Assembly (NCBI GenBank): GCA_027484575.1
Contig: JAIXSQ010000010.1
Coordinates: 124,001 to 188,000 of the forward strand
From: Comamonadaceae bacterium
GTDB lineage: Bacteria > Pseudomonadota > Gammaproteobacteria > Burkholderiales > Burkholderiaceae_C
Reading direction: 5' to 3'
Length of the DNA stretch: 64,000 bases
This document shows, piece by piece, positions 44,485 to 53,324 of this stretch. Under the pieces are notes generated by a model. It saw nothing but the letters and a program-made list of their open reading frames with translations, did not search any database and had not been told where the DNA came from. The stretch's first letter is position 1; every line of letters begins with the position of its first letter. The position numbers and the translations under genes were made by a program.

Positions 44485-45248
44485 AGCGCGCACGCGTCGC
44501 CTACGGCGGGGCCCTGCACGAGGCCACGCCGCACCCCCGCGGCCTGCGGCTGGACGACGGCCGCGTGCTGGCCGAGGACCAGGTGGTGTGGCTGCCGCCG
44601 TTCAACGTCGGCACGGTCATCGCGCTGGGCCTGAACTACGCCGACCACGTCAAGGAACTGTCCAGGGAGCTGACGCTCAAGGCCGACGACGAGCCGCTGG
44701 CCTTCGTCAAGGGACCGGGCGCCCTCATCGGCCACCGCGGGCACACGCGCCGGCCGGCCGATGCGACCTTCATGCACTACGAGTGCGAGCTCGCGGTGGT
44801 GATCGGCGCGCCGGCACGCCACGTGCGGCGCGAGGACGCGATGCGCCACGTGGCCGGCTACACGGTCTGCAACGACTACGCGATCCGCGACTACCTGGAG
44901 AACTGGCACCGGCCCAACATGCGGGTGAAGAACCGCGACACCTGCACGGTGCTGGGCCCCTGGTTCGTCGCCGCCGCCGACGTGCCCGACCCGCATGCGC
45001 TGGCCCTGCGCACCCTCGTCAACGGCCGGGTGACGCAGCAGGGGAACACCGCGCACATGGTCAACGACATCCCGGCCCTGGTCGCCTACCTGAGCAGCTG
45101 CATGACGCTGCAGCCGGGCGACGTGATCCTCACCGGCACGCCCGACGGCGTCGTCGACGTGGCCGTCGGCGACGAGGTCGTCACCGAGATCGACGGCATC
45201 GGCCGGCTGGTCAACACCATCGTCGGCGACGCCGACTTCGGCATCTGA
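44481..45248 (+). CDS. hpaG2: HpaG C-terminal-type subunit, 5-oxopent-3-ene-1,2,5-tricarboxylate decarboxylase / isomerase
   Basis: The 255-residue FAH-family enzyme is coupled to hpaG1 by ATGA. IALGLNYADHVKEL, PLAFVKGPGALIGHRG, MHYECELAVVIG (metal Glu residues), GYTVCNDYAIRDYLENWHRPN, LTGTPDGV and VTEIDGIGRLVNTIV are strong matches to the C-terminal half of HpaG/HpcE. It decarboxylates 5-oxopent-3-ene-1,2,5-tricarboxylate and isomerises the product to 2-oxohept-3-ene-1,7-dioate, with a bound divalent metal. Confidence 0.92.
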   Translation: MKRARVAYGGALHEATPHPRGLRLDDGRVLAEDQVVWLPPFNVGTVIALGLNYADHVKELSRELTLKADDEPLAFVKGPGALIGHRGHTRRPADATFMHYECELAVVIGAPARHVRREDAMRHVAGYTVCNDYAIRDYLENWHRPNMRVKNRDTCTVLGPWFVAAADVPDPHALALRTLVNGRVTQQGNTAHMVNDIPALVAYLSSCMTLQPGDVILTGTPDGVVDVAVGDEVVTEIDGIGRLVNTIVGDADFGI

Positions 45249-45262
45249 AGCGAGGGACGCCC

Positions 45263-46720
45263 ATGCGCATCGACCACCTGATCGGCGGACAGTCCGTCCC
45301 CGGCCGTGACTACTTCCAGACCACCAACCCCGCCACGCAGGAGGTGCTGGCCGAGGTGGCCGCCGGCGGCGAGGCCGAGGTGCACGCGGCGGTCGCCGCC
45401 GCCAAGGCGGCCTTCCCGGCCTGGGCCGCCCGGCCCGCCACCGAACGCGCCCAGGTGATGCGGCGGCTGGGCGAGCTGATCGCGCGGCACGTGCCCGCGA
45501 TCGCCCGCACCGAGACCGACGACACCGGGCAGGTGATCGCGCAGACCGGCAAGCAGCTGGTGCCGCGCGCGGCCGACAATTTCCACTACTTCGCCGAGAT
45601 GTGCACCCGCGTCGACGGCCACACCTACCCGACGCCCACGCACCTGAACTACACGCTGTTCCACCCGGTGGGCGTGTGCGCGCTGATCTCGCCGTGGAAC
45701 GTGCCGTTCATGACGGCCACCTGGAAGGTCGCGCCCTGCCTGGCGTTCGGCAACACGGCGGTGCTCAAGATGAGCGAGCTGTCGCCGCTGACCGCGGCGC
45801 GGCTGGGCGAGCTGGCGCTGGAGGCGGGCGTGCCGGCCGGCGTGCTGAACATCGTGCACGGCCTGGGCAAGGACGCCGGCGAGCCGCTGGTGCGGCATCC
45901 GGACGTGCGCGCGATCTCGTTCACCGGCTCCACCGCCACCGGCAACCGCATCGTCAAGGAAGCGGGCCTGAAGAAGTTCAGCATGGAGCTGGGCGGCAAG
46001 AGCCCGTTCGTGGTCTTCGAGGACGCCGACCTGGACCGCGCGCTGGACGCGGCGGTGTTCATGATCTTCTCGAACAACGGCGAGCGCTGCACCGCCGGCA
46101 GTCGCATCCTGGTGCAGCGGTCCGTCTACGCGTCCTTCGCCGAGCGCTTCGCCGCGCGCGCCCGCCGCATCACCGTCGGCGACCCGCAGGACGACACGAC
46201 CACCATCGGTCCCATGATCTCGCAGGCCCACCTGGCCAAGGTGCGCAGCTACATCGAGCTGGGGCCCCGCGAGGGCGCGACGCTGCTGTGCGGCGGCCTG
46301 GGCACGCCCGAGCTGCCGGACCGCGTGCGCCGCGGCAACTACGTGCTGCCCACCGTCTTCGCCGACGTGGACAACCGCATGAAGATCGCGCAGGACGAGA
46401 TCTTCGGCCCGGTCGCCTGCCTGATCCCGTTCGAGGACGAGGCCGACGCCATCCGCATCGCCAACGACACCGCCTACGGCCTGTCCAGCTATGTCTGGAC
46501 CGAGAACATCGGCCGCGCCCACCGCGTGGCCGCTGCCGTCGAGGCCGGCATGTGCTTCGTCAACAGCCAGAACGTGCGCGACCTGCGCCAGCCCTTCGGC
46601 GGCACCAAGGCTTCGGGCACCGGCCGCGAGGGCGGCACCTGGAGCCACGAGGTGTTCCTGGAGCCCAAGAACGTCGCCGTCTCGCTGGGCGGCCACCACA
46701 TCCCGCACTGGGGCGCCTGA
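45263..46720 (+). CDS. hpaE: 5-carboxymethyl-2-hydroxymuconate semialdehyde dehydrogenase
   Basis: This 485-residue NAD-dependent aldehyde dehydrogenase oxidises the ring-cleavage product of HpaD. Marks are SPWNVPFMTATWKVAPCLAFGNTAV, FTGSTATGNRIVKEA, MELGGKSPFVVFEDADLD (catalytic Glu), NNGERCTAGSRI (catalytic Cys) and DEIFGPVACLIPFEDE. GAGGGACGCCC precedes the ATG at 45263. Length and placement after hpaG2 fit HpaE closely; substrate choice rests on the operon. Confidence 0.95.
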   Translation: MRIDHLIGGQSVPGRDYFQTTNPATQEVLAEVAAGGEAEVHAAVAAAKAAFPAWAARPATERAQVMRRLGELIARHVPAIARTETDDTGQVIAQTGKQLVPRAADNFHYFAEMCTRVDGHTYPTPTHLNYTLFHPVGVCALISPWNVPFMTATWKVAPCLAFGNTAVLKMSELSPLTAARLGELALEAGVPAGVLNIVHGLGKDAGEPLVRHPDVRAISFTGSTATGNRIVKEAGLKKFSMELGGKSPFVVFEDADLDRALDAAVFMIFSNNGERCTAGSRILVQRSVYASFAERFAARARRITVGDPQDDTTTIGPMISQAHLAKVRSYIELGPREGATLLCGGLGTPELPDRVRRGNYVLPTVFADVDNRMKIAQDEIFGPVACLIPFEDEADAIRIANDTAYGLSSYVWTENIGRAHRVAAAVEAGMCFVNSQNVRDLRQPFGGTKASGTGREGGTWSHEVFLEPKNVAVSLGGHHIPHWGA

Positions 46721-46722
46721 CC

Positions 46723-47649
46723 ATGGGCCGGCTCGCGCTCGCCGCCAAGATCACGCACGTGCCCTCGATGTACCTGAGCGAGCTGCCCGGCCCGCGGCAG
46801 GGCACGCGCCAGGACGCCATCGACGGCCACCTCGAGATCGGGCGCCGCTGCCGCGAACTCGGCGTGGACACCATCGTGGTGTTCGACACCCACTGGCTGG
46901 TCAACGCCAACTACCACGTCAACTGCGCACCCGCGTTCGCCGGCACCTACACCAGCAACGAGCTGCCGCACTTCATCGCCAACCTGCCGTTCGCCTTCCC
47001 CGGCAACACGGCGCTGGGCCAGCTGATCGCCAAGCGCTGCAACGCACTGGGCGTGGAGACGCTGGCGCACGACGCGACGACGCTCAACCCCGAGTACGGC
47101 ACGCTGGTGCCCATGCGCTACATGAACGCCGACCGCCGGTTCCAGGTCGTGTCGGTGTCGGCGCTGTGCATGGCGCACTACCTGGACGACAGCGCGCGCC
47201 TGGGCTGGGCGATCCGCCGCGCGATCGAGGATGACTACGACGGCACGGTGGCGGTGCTGGCCAGCGGTTCGCTGTCGCACCGCTTCGCCCAGAACGGGCT
47301 GGCGCCCGAGTTCGCCTTCCGCATCTGGAGCCCGTTCCTCGAGCAGCTGGACCGCGAGGTGGTGCGCATGTGGCAGGCCGGCGAGTGGCCGGCCTTCTGC
47401 GGCATGCTGCCCGAGTACGCGGCCAAGGGCCACGGCGAAGGCTTCATGCACGACACCGCCATGCTGCTGGGCGCGCTGGGCTGGTCGGCCTACGACGGCC
47501 GGGCCGAGGTGCTCACGCCGTACTTCGGTGCCTCGGGCACCGGCCAGATCAACGCCGTCTTCCCGGTCACGCCGCAGGACGGCCGCGCCATCCCGCCGGC
47601 CCGCGCGTCGGCCGCCGACGGCTACACCGCCGTCGCCACCCGCCTCTGA
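46723..47649 (+). CDS. hpaD: 3,4-dihydroxyphenylacetate (homoprotocatechuate) 2,3-dioxygenase
   Basis: This 308-residue LigB-type class III extradiol dioxygenase opens the homoprotocatechuate ring next to the hydroxyls. [39 protein letters not shown] (iron ligand His residues), [28 protein letters not shown] and [16 protein letters not shown] are typical. It starts 2 bases after hpaE. It uses Fe(II) and belongs to the E. coli HpaD type rather than the vicinal-oxygen-chelate type. Confidence 0.95.
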   Translation: MGRLALAAKITHVPSMYLSELPGPRQGTRQDAIDGHLEIGRRCRELGVDTIVVFDTHWLVNANYHVNCAPAFAGTYTSNELPHFIANLPFAFPGNTALGQLIAKRCNALGVETLAHDATTLNPEYGTLVPMRYMNADRRFQVVSVSALCMAHYLDDSARLGWAIRRAIEDDYDGTVAVLASGSLSHRFAQNGLAPEFAFRIWSPFLEQLDREVVRMWQAGEWPAFCGMLPEYAAKGHGEGFMHDTAMLLGALGWSAYDGRAEVLTPYFGASGTGQINAVFPVTPQDGRAIPPARASAADGYTAVATRL

Positions 47650-47662
47650 GGATCCCGCCGCC

Positions 47663-48466
47663 ATGCTCGATACGGCCACGATCGAGGCGCTCGCGCGCCA
47701 GCTGCAGCAGGCACGCCGCACGCGCACCCAGCTGCGCCACGTCTCGCGGCAGCACCCGCAGATGACCATCGAGGACGGCTATGCCATCCAGCGCGCCTGG
47801 GTGGCGCTGGAGCTGGCCGACGGCCGCACCGTCAGGGGGCGCAAGATCGGGCTGACGTCGCGCGCCATGCAGCTGTCCAGCCAGATCACCGAGCCCGACT
47901 ACGCGCCGCTGATGGACGACATGTTCTTCGAGGCCGGAGGCGACATCCCCTTCGACCGCTTCATCGCGCCGCGGGTCGAGGTCGAGCTGGCCTTCATCCT
48001 CGACAAGCCGCTGCGCGGGCCGGGCGTGACGCTGTTCGACGTCCTGTCGGCCAGCGCCTGGGTCACGCCGGCGATCGAGATCATCGACGCGCGCATCGAG
48101 CAGTTCGACCGCGAGACGCGGGCGCCGCGCAAGGTGTTCGACACCATCGCCGACTTCGCGGCCAACGCCGGCGTCGTGCTCGGCGGCCGGCCGGTGCGGC
48201 CGCACGACGTCGACCTGCGCTGGGTGGGCGCGCTGCTGCACAAGAACGGCGTGATCGAGGAGAGCGGCCTGGCCGCCGCGGTGCTGAACCACCCGGCCAA
48301 CGGCGTGGCCTGGCTGGCCAACAAGCTCGCGCCGCACGGCGAGCAGCTGCAGGCCGGCGACGTGGTGCTGGCCGGCTCGTTCACGCGCCCCACGCCGGCC
48401 GAGCGCGGCGACAGCTTCCACGCCGACTACGGCCCGCTGGGCAGCGTCGCCTTCCGCTTCGCCTGA
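47663..48466 (+). CDS. hpaH: 2-oxo-hept-4-ene-1,7-dioate hydratase
   Basis: The 267-residue MhpD/HpaH-family hydratase adds water to 2-oxohept-4-ene-1,7-dioate. [78 protein letters not shown] and [14 protein letters not shown]-type residues ([13 protein letters not shown]) are visible. It is the last gene of the operon. The next pathway enzyme, aldolase HpaI, and the earlier isomerase HpaF are absent here and must be elsewhere if the route is complete. Confidence 0.94.
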   Translation: MLDTATIEALARQLQQARRTRTQLRHVSRQHPQMTIEDGYAIQRAWVALELADGRTVRGRKIGLTSRAMQLSSQITEPDYAPLMDDMFFEAGGDIPFDRFIAPRVEVELAFILDKPLRGPGVTLFDVLSASAWVTPAIEIIDARIEQFDRETRAPRKVFDTIADFAANAGVVLGGRPVRPHDVDLRWVGALLHKNGVIEESGLAAAVLNHPANGVAWLANKLAPHGEQLQAGDVVLAGSFTRPTPAERGDSFHADYGPLGSVAFRFA

Positions 48467-48483
48467 GGCGGCCGCCGGCCGCC
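48467..48483. terminator. hairpin between convergent hpaH and cphA
   Basis: GGCGGCC (48467-48473), loop GCC, GGCCGCC (48477-48483) form a perfect 7-bp stem directly after the hpaH stop and 8 bases before the cphA stop on the other strand. It is well placed as a bidirectional terminator, though without T tracts. Confidence 0.45.
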
Positions 48484-48490
48484 GCGCCGC

Positions 48491-51067
48491 TCAGGCCTCG
48501 GCGATGCGCCGGGCCAGGTGCGCCAGCGCTTCCTCGACCTGGTCGACCAGCACCAGGCACAGGTCGCCCGGCTGCAGGCGTGCCAGCGCCGCGTCGATGG
48601 CGGCGAACTCGCCGCGGATCTCCTGGACGTGCGTGGTGCGGCTGGCGCCCTGCAGGCCCTGGCGCAGCAGACCGAGCACCTCGCCGTCGGCGCGGCCACG
48701 CTGGGCCGCGTCCTGGTACAGCAGCACGTCGTCGAAGGCCGCGCCCAGGATCACGGTCTGTTCGCGGATGTCCTCGTCGCGGCGGTCGCCGGCGGCGCTG
48801 ATCACCACCGAGCGGCGCTTGCCCGGCATGCCGTCGACGGCGGCCACCAGCGCGCGCATCGCGTCGGGGTTGTGGCCGTAGTCGGCGATCACGGTGGCGC
48901 CCCGGTAGTCCATCACGTTGAAGCGGCCGGGCACGCTGTGCGCGTCGTTCACGAAGGTGGCCAGGCCGCTGACGATGGCGTCCCAGGCCAGGCCCGCGCC
49001 CCAGGCGCCGCCGATGGCAGCCATGACGTTCTCGACCTGGAAGCCGATGGCGCCGTTGCGGGTGACCGGGATGTCGGCCAGCCGCACGTGGCGCCGCCAG
49101 GTGCCTTCGGCCGCCACCACCGAGCCGCCGTCCAGCGTGGCGTCCACGTAGACGGTGCGCCCGCCCTGGGCGCGGTGCGCGGTCATCACGGCATGGTGGC
49201 GCTCGGCGGCGAAGTAGATCACCTTGCCGGGGCACACCTGGGCCATGGCGGCCACCAGCGGGTCGGCGGCGTTGAGCACCGCCCAGCCTTCCTTGGGCGT
49301 CACGTTCTGCACGATCACGCGCTTGACCGCGGCCACGTCCTCGGCGGTCTCGATGTAGTTCAGGCCCAGGTGGTCGCCGGCGCCCACGTTGGTGACCACC
49401 GCCACGCGGCAGTGGTCGAAGCCCAGGCCCTCGCGCAGGATGCCGCCGCGCGCGCTCTCGAACACCGCCGCCTCGACGTCGGGATGCATCAGCACGCTGC
49501 GGGCGCTCTTGGGGCCGCTGCAGTCGCCCGAGTCGATCTGGCGGCCGCCGACGTACACGCCGTCGGTGTTGGTCATGCCCACGGTCAGGCCGCTGCCGGC
49601 GAACAGGTGCGCGACCAGGCGGGCCGTGGTGGTCTTGCCGTTGGTGCCGGTCACCGCCACCACCGGGATGCGGCCGTCGTGGCCGGGCTCGAACAGGTGG
49701 TTGACGATCGCCTCGCCCACGTTGCGCGGCTTGCCGTACGAGGGCGACAGGTGCATGCGCAGCCCCGGCGCGGCATTGACCTCGACGATGCCGCCGCCCT
49801 GGGCCTCCAGCGGCTTGAGCACGCTCTCGCAGACCATGTCGACGCCGCACACGTGCAGGCCGACCATCTGCGCCGCCGCCACGGCGCGCTCGGCCACGTC
49901 GGGGTGCACGTCGTCGGTCACGTCGGTGGCGGTGCCGCCGGTCGACAGGTTGGCGTTGTGGCGCATGCGCACGCGCTGGCCGCGCGCGGGCACGCTGTCG
50001 ACCGTCAGGCCCTGCTCGGCCAGCAGCGCGATGGCGATGTCGTCGATGCGGATCTTGGTCAGCGAGGTGGCGTGGCCGTCGCCGCGGCGCGGGTCGGCAT
50101 TGACCCGGGCCACCAGCTCGGCCACCGTGTGCTCGCCGTCGCCCAGCACGATGGGCGGCTCGCGCCGCGCGGCGGCCACGACCTGGTCGCCCACGACCAG
50201 CAGGCGGTGGTCGCTGCCGCGCAGGTACTTCTCGACCATCACCTCGCCGATCTCCTGGGCGGCCTTGAAGGCCAGCGCCATGCCCTCGCGCGTGGTCACG
50301 TTGACCGTGATGCCCTTGCCCTGGTTGCCGTCGCGCGGCTTGACCACCACGGGCAGGCCCACCTCGAGCGCCGCCGCCCAGGCGTCGGCCTCGTCGGCCA
50401 CCGGCCGGCCCACCGGCACCGGGACGCCGACGGCGCGCAGCAGCTGCTTGGACAGCTCCTTGTCCTGCGCGATCGACTCGGACACGGCGCTGGTCTGGTC
50501 GACCTCGGCGGCCCAGATGCGCCGCTGGTGCTTGCCCCAGCCGAACTGCACCAGGCTGCCGTCGGTCAGGCGCCGGCAGGGGATGCCGCGCGCGGCGGCC
50601 GCCTGCACGATCGAGCCGGTGCTGGGGCCCAGGCGCACGTCCTCGTCGGTCTCGCGCAGGCGGGCGATCGCCGCGTCGACGTCGAACGCGGCCTGCGCAT
50701 CCAGCGCGGCCGCGACCAGCTGCTGCGCCAGCTCGAAGGCCAGCCGGCCGACCGACTCCTCGGAGTACTCGACCACCACCTGGTACACGCCGGCCTGCGT
50801 GGTGGCCTGGGTGCGGCTGAAGCTCACCGGGCAACCGGCCTCCTCCTGCAGCGCCAGGGCCGCGGCCTCGAGCACGTGGGCCAGCGACACCGGGCCGCCG
50901 GTGTCCAGCGCGCCGATGGCGGGAAACAGCTTGCGCAGCCGGGTCTCGAAGCCGGGCCGCTCGGTGACCGCGGTCTCGTCGGCGGCGCAGGCCACGACGG
51001 CCTCGATGGAGGTGTGGCGGCTCCACAGGTTGGGCCCGCGCAGGGCGCGGATGCGGGAGATGTCCAT
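48491..51067 (-). CDS. cphA: cyanophycin synthetase
   Basis: This 858-residue enzyme builds cyanophycin (multi-L-arginyl-poly-L-aspartate) with two ATP sites. An N-terminal domain (1-160) is followed by an ATP-grasp domain adding Asp (VVVKPRDGNQGKGITVNV, VMVEKYLRGSDHRLLVV, GIVEVNAAPGLRMHL; about 165-465). The Mur-ligase-like domain adding Arg has its P-loop GTNGKTTT at 474-481 and continues to the C terminus (RFNVMDYRGATVIADYGHNP). The motifs are complete, so it should be active. It starts 7 bases after the stop of the cphA' paralogue. No cyanophycinase gene is in the window. Confidence 0.96.
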   Translation of the reverse strand: MDISRIRALRGPNLWSRHTSIEAVVACAADETAVTERPGFETRLRKLFPAIGALDTGGPVSLAHVLEAAALALQEEAGCPVSFSRTQATTQAGVYQVVVEYSEESVGRLAFELAQQLVAAALDAQAAFDVDAAIARLRETDEDVRLGPSTGSIVQAAAARGIPCRRLTDGSLVQFGWGKHQRRIWAAEVDQTSAVSESIAQDKELSKQLLRAVGVPVPVGRPVADEADAWAAALEVGLPVVVKPRDGNQGKGITVNVTTREGMALAFKAAQEIGEVMVEKYLRGSDHRLLVVGDQVVAAARREPPIVLGDGEHTVAELVARVNADPRRGDGHATSLTKIRIDDIAIALLAEQGLTVDSVPARGQRVRMRHNANLSTGGTATDVTDDVHPDVAERAVAAAQMVGLHVCGVDMVCESVLKPLEAQGGGIVEVNAAPGLRMHLSPSYGKPRNVGEAIVNHLFEPGHDGRIPVVAVTGTNGKTTTARLVAHLFAGSGLTVGMTNTDGVYVGGRQIDSGDCSGPKSARSVLMHPDVEAAVFESARGGILREGLGFDHCRVAVVTNVGAGDHLGLNYIETAEDVAAVKRVIVQNVTPKEGWAVLNAADPLVAAMAQVCPGKVIYFAAERHHAVMTAHRAQGGRTVYVDATLDGGSVVAAEGTWRRHVRLADIPVTRNGAIGFQVENVMAAIGGAWGAGLAWDAIVSGLATFVNDAHSVPGRFNVMDYRGATVIADYGHNPDAMRALVAAVDGMPGKRRSVVISAAGDRRDEDIREQTVILGAAFDDVLLYQDAAQRGRADGEVLGLLRQGLQGASRTTHVQEIRGEFAAIDAALARLQPGDLCLVLVDQVEEALAHLARRIAEA

Positions 51068-51074
51068 GGCGGGC

Positions 51075-53249
51075 TCAGAGGGCGGCGTTGTGGGCGTCGA
51101 AGGTCTCGATGCCGGCGATGATCAGGTCGGGCGGGATGTCCAGCGCCCAGGCGGTGGCGACCACGGGCAGCAGGGCCACGCAGTCCAGGCCGCGCCGCAC
51201 CACGTGCGAGGGCGAGGCCAGGCGGGTCTCGGCATGGCCGGTGGCCAGCACGGGGCGGCCGTCCTGCAGGAACACCACGCGGCCGTTGCGCGCGCGGTGG
51301 GCCTGCAGCGCCGGGTTGGCGGGGTCGACGGCGTAGAGGATCACCTCGCCGTCGCACAGGTCGGCCATGGCGGCGATGCGCTCGTCGGCGGCGTTGAGCA
51401 CGGCCACGCCGTCGTCGAGCACCACGTCGACCTGGGTGCGCACGGCCTTGGCCACCTGCTCGGGCGTCTGCACGTCGAAGTCGGCCAGCGCCTCGGCGCC
51501 GTCCAGGTCGGTGACCACGCCGACGGTGCAGCGGTCGTAGGGCAGGCCGTCGTGCAGCACGCAGCGGGCGTCGTTCTCGAACACCGCCGCCTGCACGTTG
51601 CGGTTGACCAGCAGCCGGTGCGCCACGTCGAACGGACGCGCGTCGCCGGCGGCCAGGCGGCGGCGGTCGAAGTACAGGCCCTCGGCGCAGGCCAGGCCCA
51701 CGCGCAGGCCGCGCAGCTGCGCCAGCCAGGCGACCAGCCGGGCGATGCGGGCGGTGCCGCGGGTGCCGGCGATGCCGACGATGGGGATGCGGCCGGGGTG
51801 GGGGTCGCGGGCGTCCTCGGGGAACAGCGCCTCGACGATCGGGCGGCCCACCGGGCGGGGCTGGCCCACGGCCGGCTTCAGGTGCATCAGCAGGCCGGGG
51901 CCGGCGTTCACCTCGACGACGGCGCCGCCCTGCGCGTGCAGCGGGCGCGAGATGTCCTGCGCCACCAGGTCGATGCCGGCGATGTCCAGGCCGACGATGC
52001 GGGCGGCCAGGGTGGCCACGTGCTCGACCTCGGGATGGACCTGGTCGGTGCAGTCGATCGACAGGTTGCCGTTGCGCAGGATCACCACCTTGCGGCCGGC
52101 CTCGGGTACGGACTCGGGCGTCAGGCCCTGGCGGGCCAGCTCGCCCACCATCACCTCGTTCTTCTCGAACACCAGCTTGTCCAGCGGGTAGTCCTCGGCC
52201 TCGCCGCGGCGCGGGTCGCTGTTCAACTGGGCGTCCACCAGCTGGCGCACGGTGGAGCGGCCGTCGGCCGTGACCCAGGCCGACTCGCCGCGCACGGCCG
52301 CCACCACCCGGCCGCCGACCACCAGCAGCCGGTGCTCGTCGCCGGGCACGTATCGCTCGACCATCACCTCGCTGCCCTCGCGGTCGGCGATGCCGAAGGC
52401 GGCCTCGACCTCGGCCTGGGTGCGCAGGTCCAGCATCACCCCGCGGCCGTGGTTGGCGTCGGTGGGCTTGACCACCACCGGCAGCCCGATGTCCTGGGCG
52501 GCTTCCCAGGCCTCGGCCGGGCTGGCGACCACCTGGCCCTCGGGCACCGGCACGCCGCAGCCGGCGATCAGGCGCTTGGTCAGGTCCTTGTCGCCGGCGA
52601 TGCCCTGGGCGATGGCGCTGGTGCGGTCGGTCTCGGCGGTCCAGATGCGGCGCTGGCGGGCACCGTGGCCCAGCTGCACCAGGTTGCCGTCGTTCAGGCG
52701 GATGTGCGGGATGCGGCGATCTGTCGCGGCCGCGACAATGGCTGCGGTGCTGGGGCCCAGGTAGGAGCGGTCGACCTGCTCGGTGATGTCGGCCACGGCG
52801 GCGGCCACGTCGAACGGTTCGTCATTGATGGCGGCCATCAGCAGCTTGTGGCCGTGGGCCAGGGCGCTGCGGGCCACCTGCTCGTCGCGGGCCCGGAACA
52901 CCATCCGGTAGACGCCGACCCGGGAGGTGCTGCGGGTCTGGCCGAAGGCGGTGGGCATGCCGGCCAGGTTCAGCAGCTCGATCACCACGTGCTCGAGGAT
53001 GTGGCCGGCCCAGGTGCCCTCTTCGAGCCGCTGCAGGAAACCACCCCGCTCGCCCACGCCGCAGTGGTGCTCGATCAGGGCTGGCAGCCAGGTCGTCAGG
53101 CGCTGGTTCAGGCCCGGCAGCCGGTTGGACGGCCAGTCTTCCAGCTCGCCCAGGTCCAGCCAGGTTTCGAGCACCGGACGGTAGGTCCAGAGGTTGGGGC
53201 CGCGCAGGTATCGGATGCGCAGCAGTCGGATGTCGTTCTTCTTGCTCAT
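51075..53249 (-). CDS. cphA': cyanophycin synthetase paralogue with degenerate Mur-ligase ATP site (CphA')
   Basis: The 724-residue paralogue shares the N-terminal and ATP-grasp parts of CphA (VVVKPTDANHGRGVMLDL, VMVERYVPGDEHRLLVV, AVVEVNAGPGLLMHLKP). The P-loop of the Mur-like part reads GTRGTARI (495-502) instead of GTNGKTTT, losing the invariant Lys and both Thr residues. The final Mur-ligase C domain is missing, which makes it 134 residues shorter. It should therefore be unable to run the Arg-adding reaction by itself. A similar cphA'-cphA pair is known in Cupriavidus/Ralstonia. It is first in the two-gene operon. It may act with CphA or as a CphA2-like enzyme (inference). Confidence 0.9.
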   Translation of the reverse strand: MSKKNDIRLLRIRYLRGPNLWTYRPVLETWLDLGELEDWPSNRLPGLNQRLTTWLPALIEHHCGVGERGGFLQRLEEGTWAGHILEHVVIELLNLAGMPTAFGQTRSTSRVGVYRMVFRARDEQVARSALAHGHKLLMAAINDEPFDVAAAVADITEQVDRSYLGPSTAAIVAAATDRRIPHIRLNDGNLVQLGHGARQRRIWTAETDRTSAIAQGIAGDKDLTKRLIAGCGVPVPEGQVVASPAEAWEAAQDIGLPVVVKPTDANHGRGVMLDLRTQAEVEAAFGIADREGSEVMVERYVPGDEHRLLVVGGRVVAAVRGESAWVTADGRSTVRQLVDAQLNSDPRRGEAEDYPLDKLVFEKNEVMVGELARQGLTPESVPEAGRKVVILRNGNLSIDCTDQVHPEVEHVATLAARIVGLDIAGIDLVAQDISRPLHAQGGAVVEVNAGPGLLMHLKPAVGQPRPVGRPIVEALFPEDARDPHPGRIPIVGIAGTRGTARIARLVAWLAQLRGLRVGLACAEGLYFDRRRLAAGDARPFDVAHRLLVNRNVQAAVFENDARCVLHDGLPYDRCTVGVVTDLDGAEALADFDVQTPEQVAKAVRTQVDVVLDDGVAVLNAADERIAAMADLCDGEVILYAVDPANPALQAHRARNGRVVFLQDGRPVLATGHAETRLASPSHVVRRGLDCVALLPVVATAWALDIPPDLIIAGIETFDAHNAAL

Positions 53250-53324
53250 GGGCAGGTGCCGGCTTGGGCGAAAATCCGCGTTCTGATCAGGGCACGGGCC
53301 CAGTGTTTTTTCCACCACCGCCGC
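53250..53324. promoter_or_regulatory. 75-base divergent promoter region between cphA' and the ABC exporter
   Basis: The gap holds the only AT-richer tract here, including GCGAAAATCC (about 53269-53278) and AGTGTTTTTTCC (about 53312-53323). Both divergent transcripts must start within it, so cyanophycin synthesis and the exporter are probably co-regulated. I could not assign unambiguous -10/-35 boxes. Confidence 0.4.
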
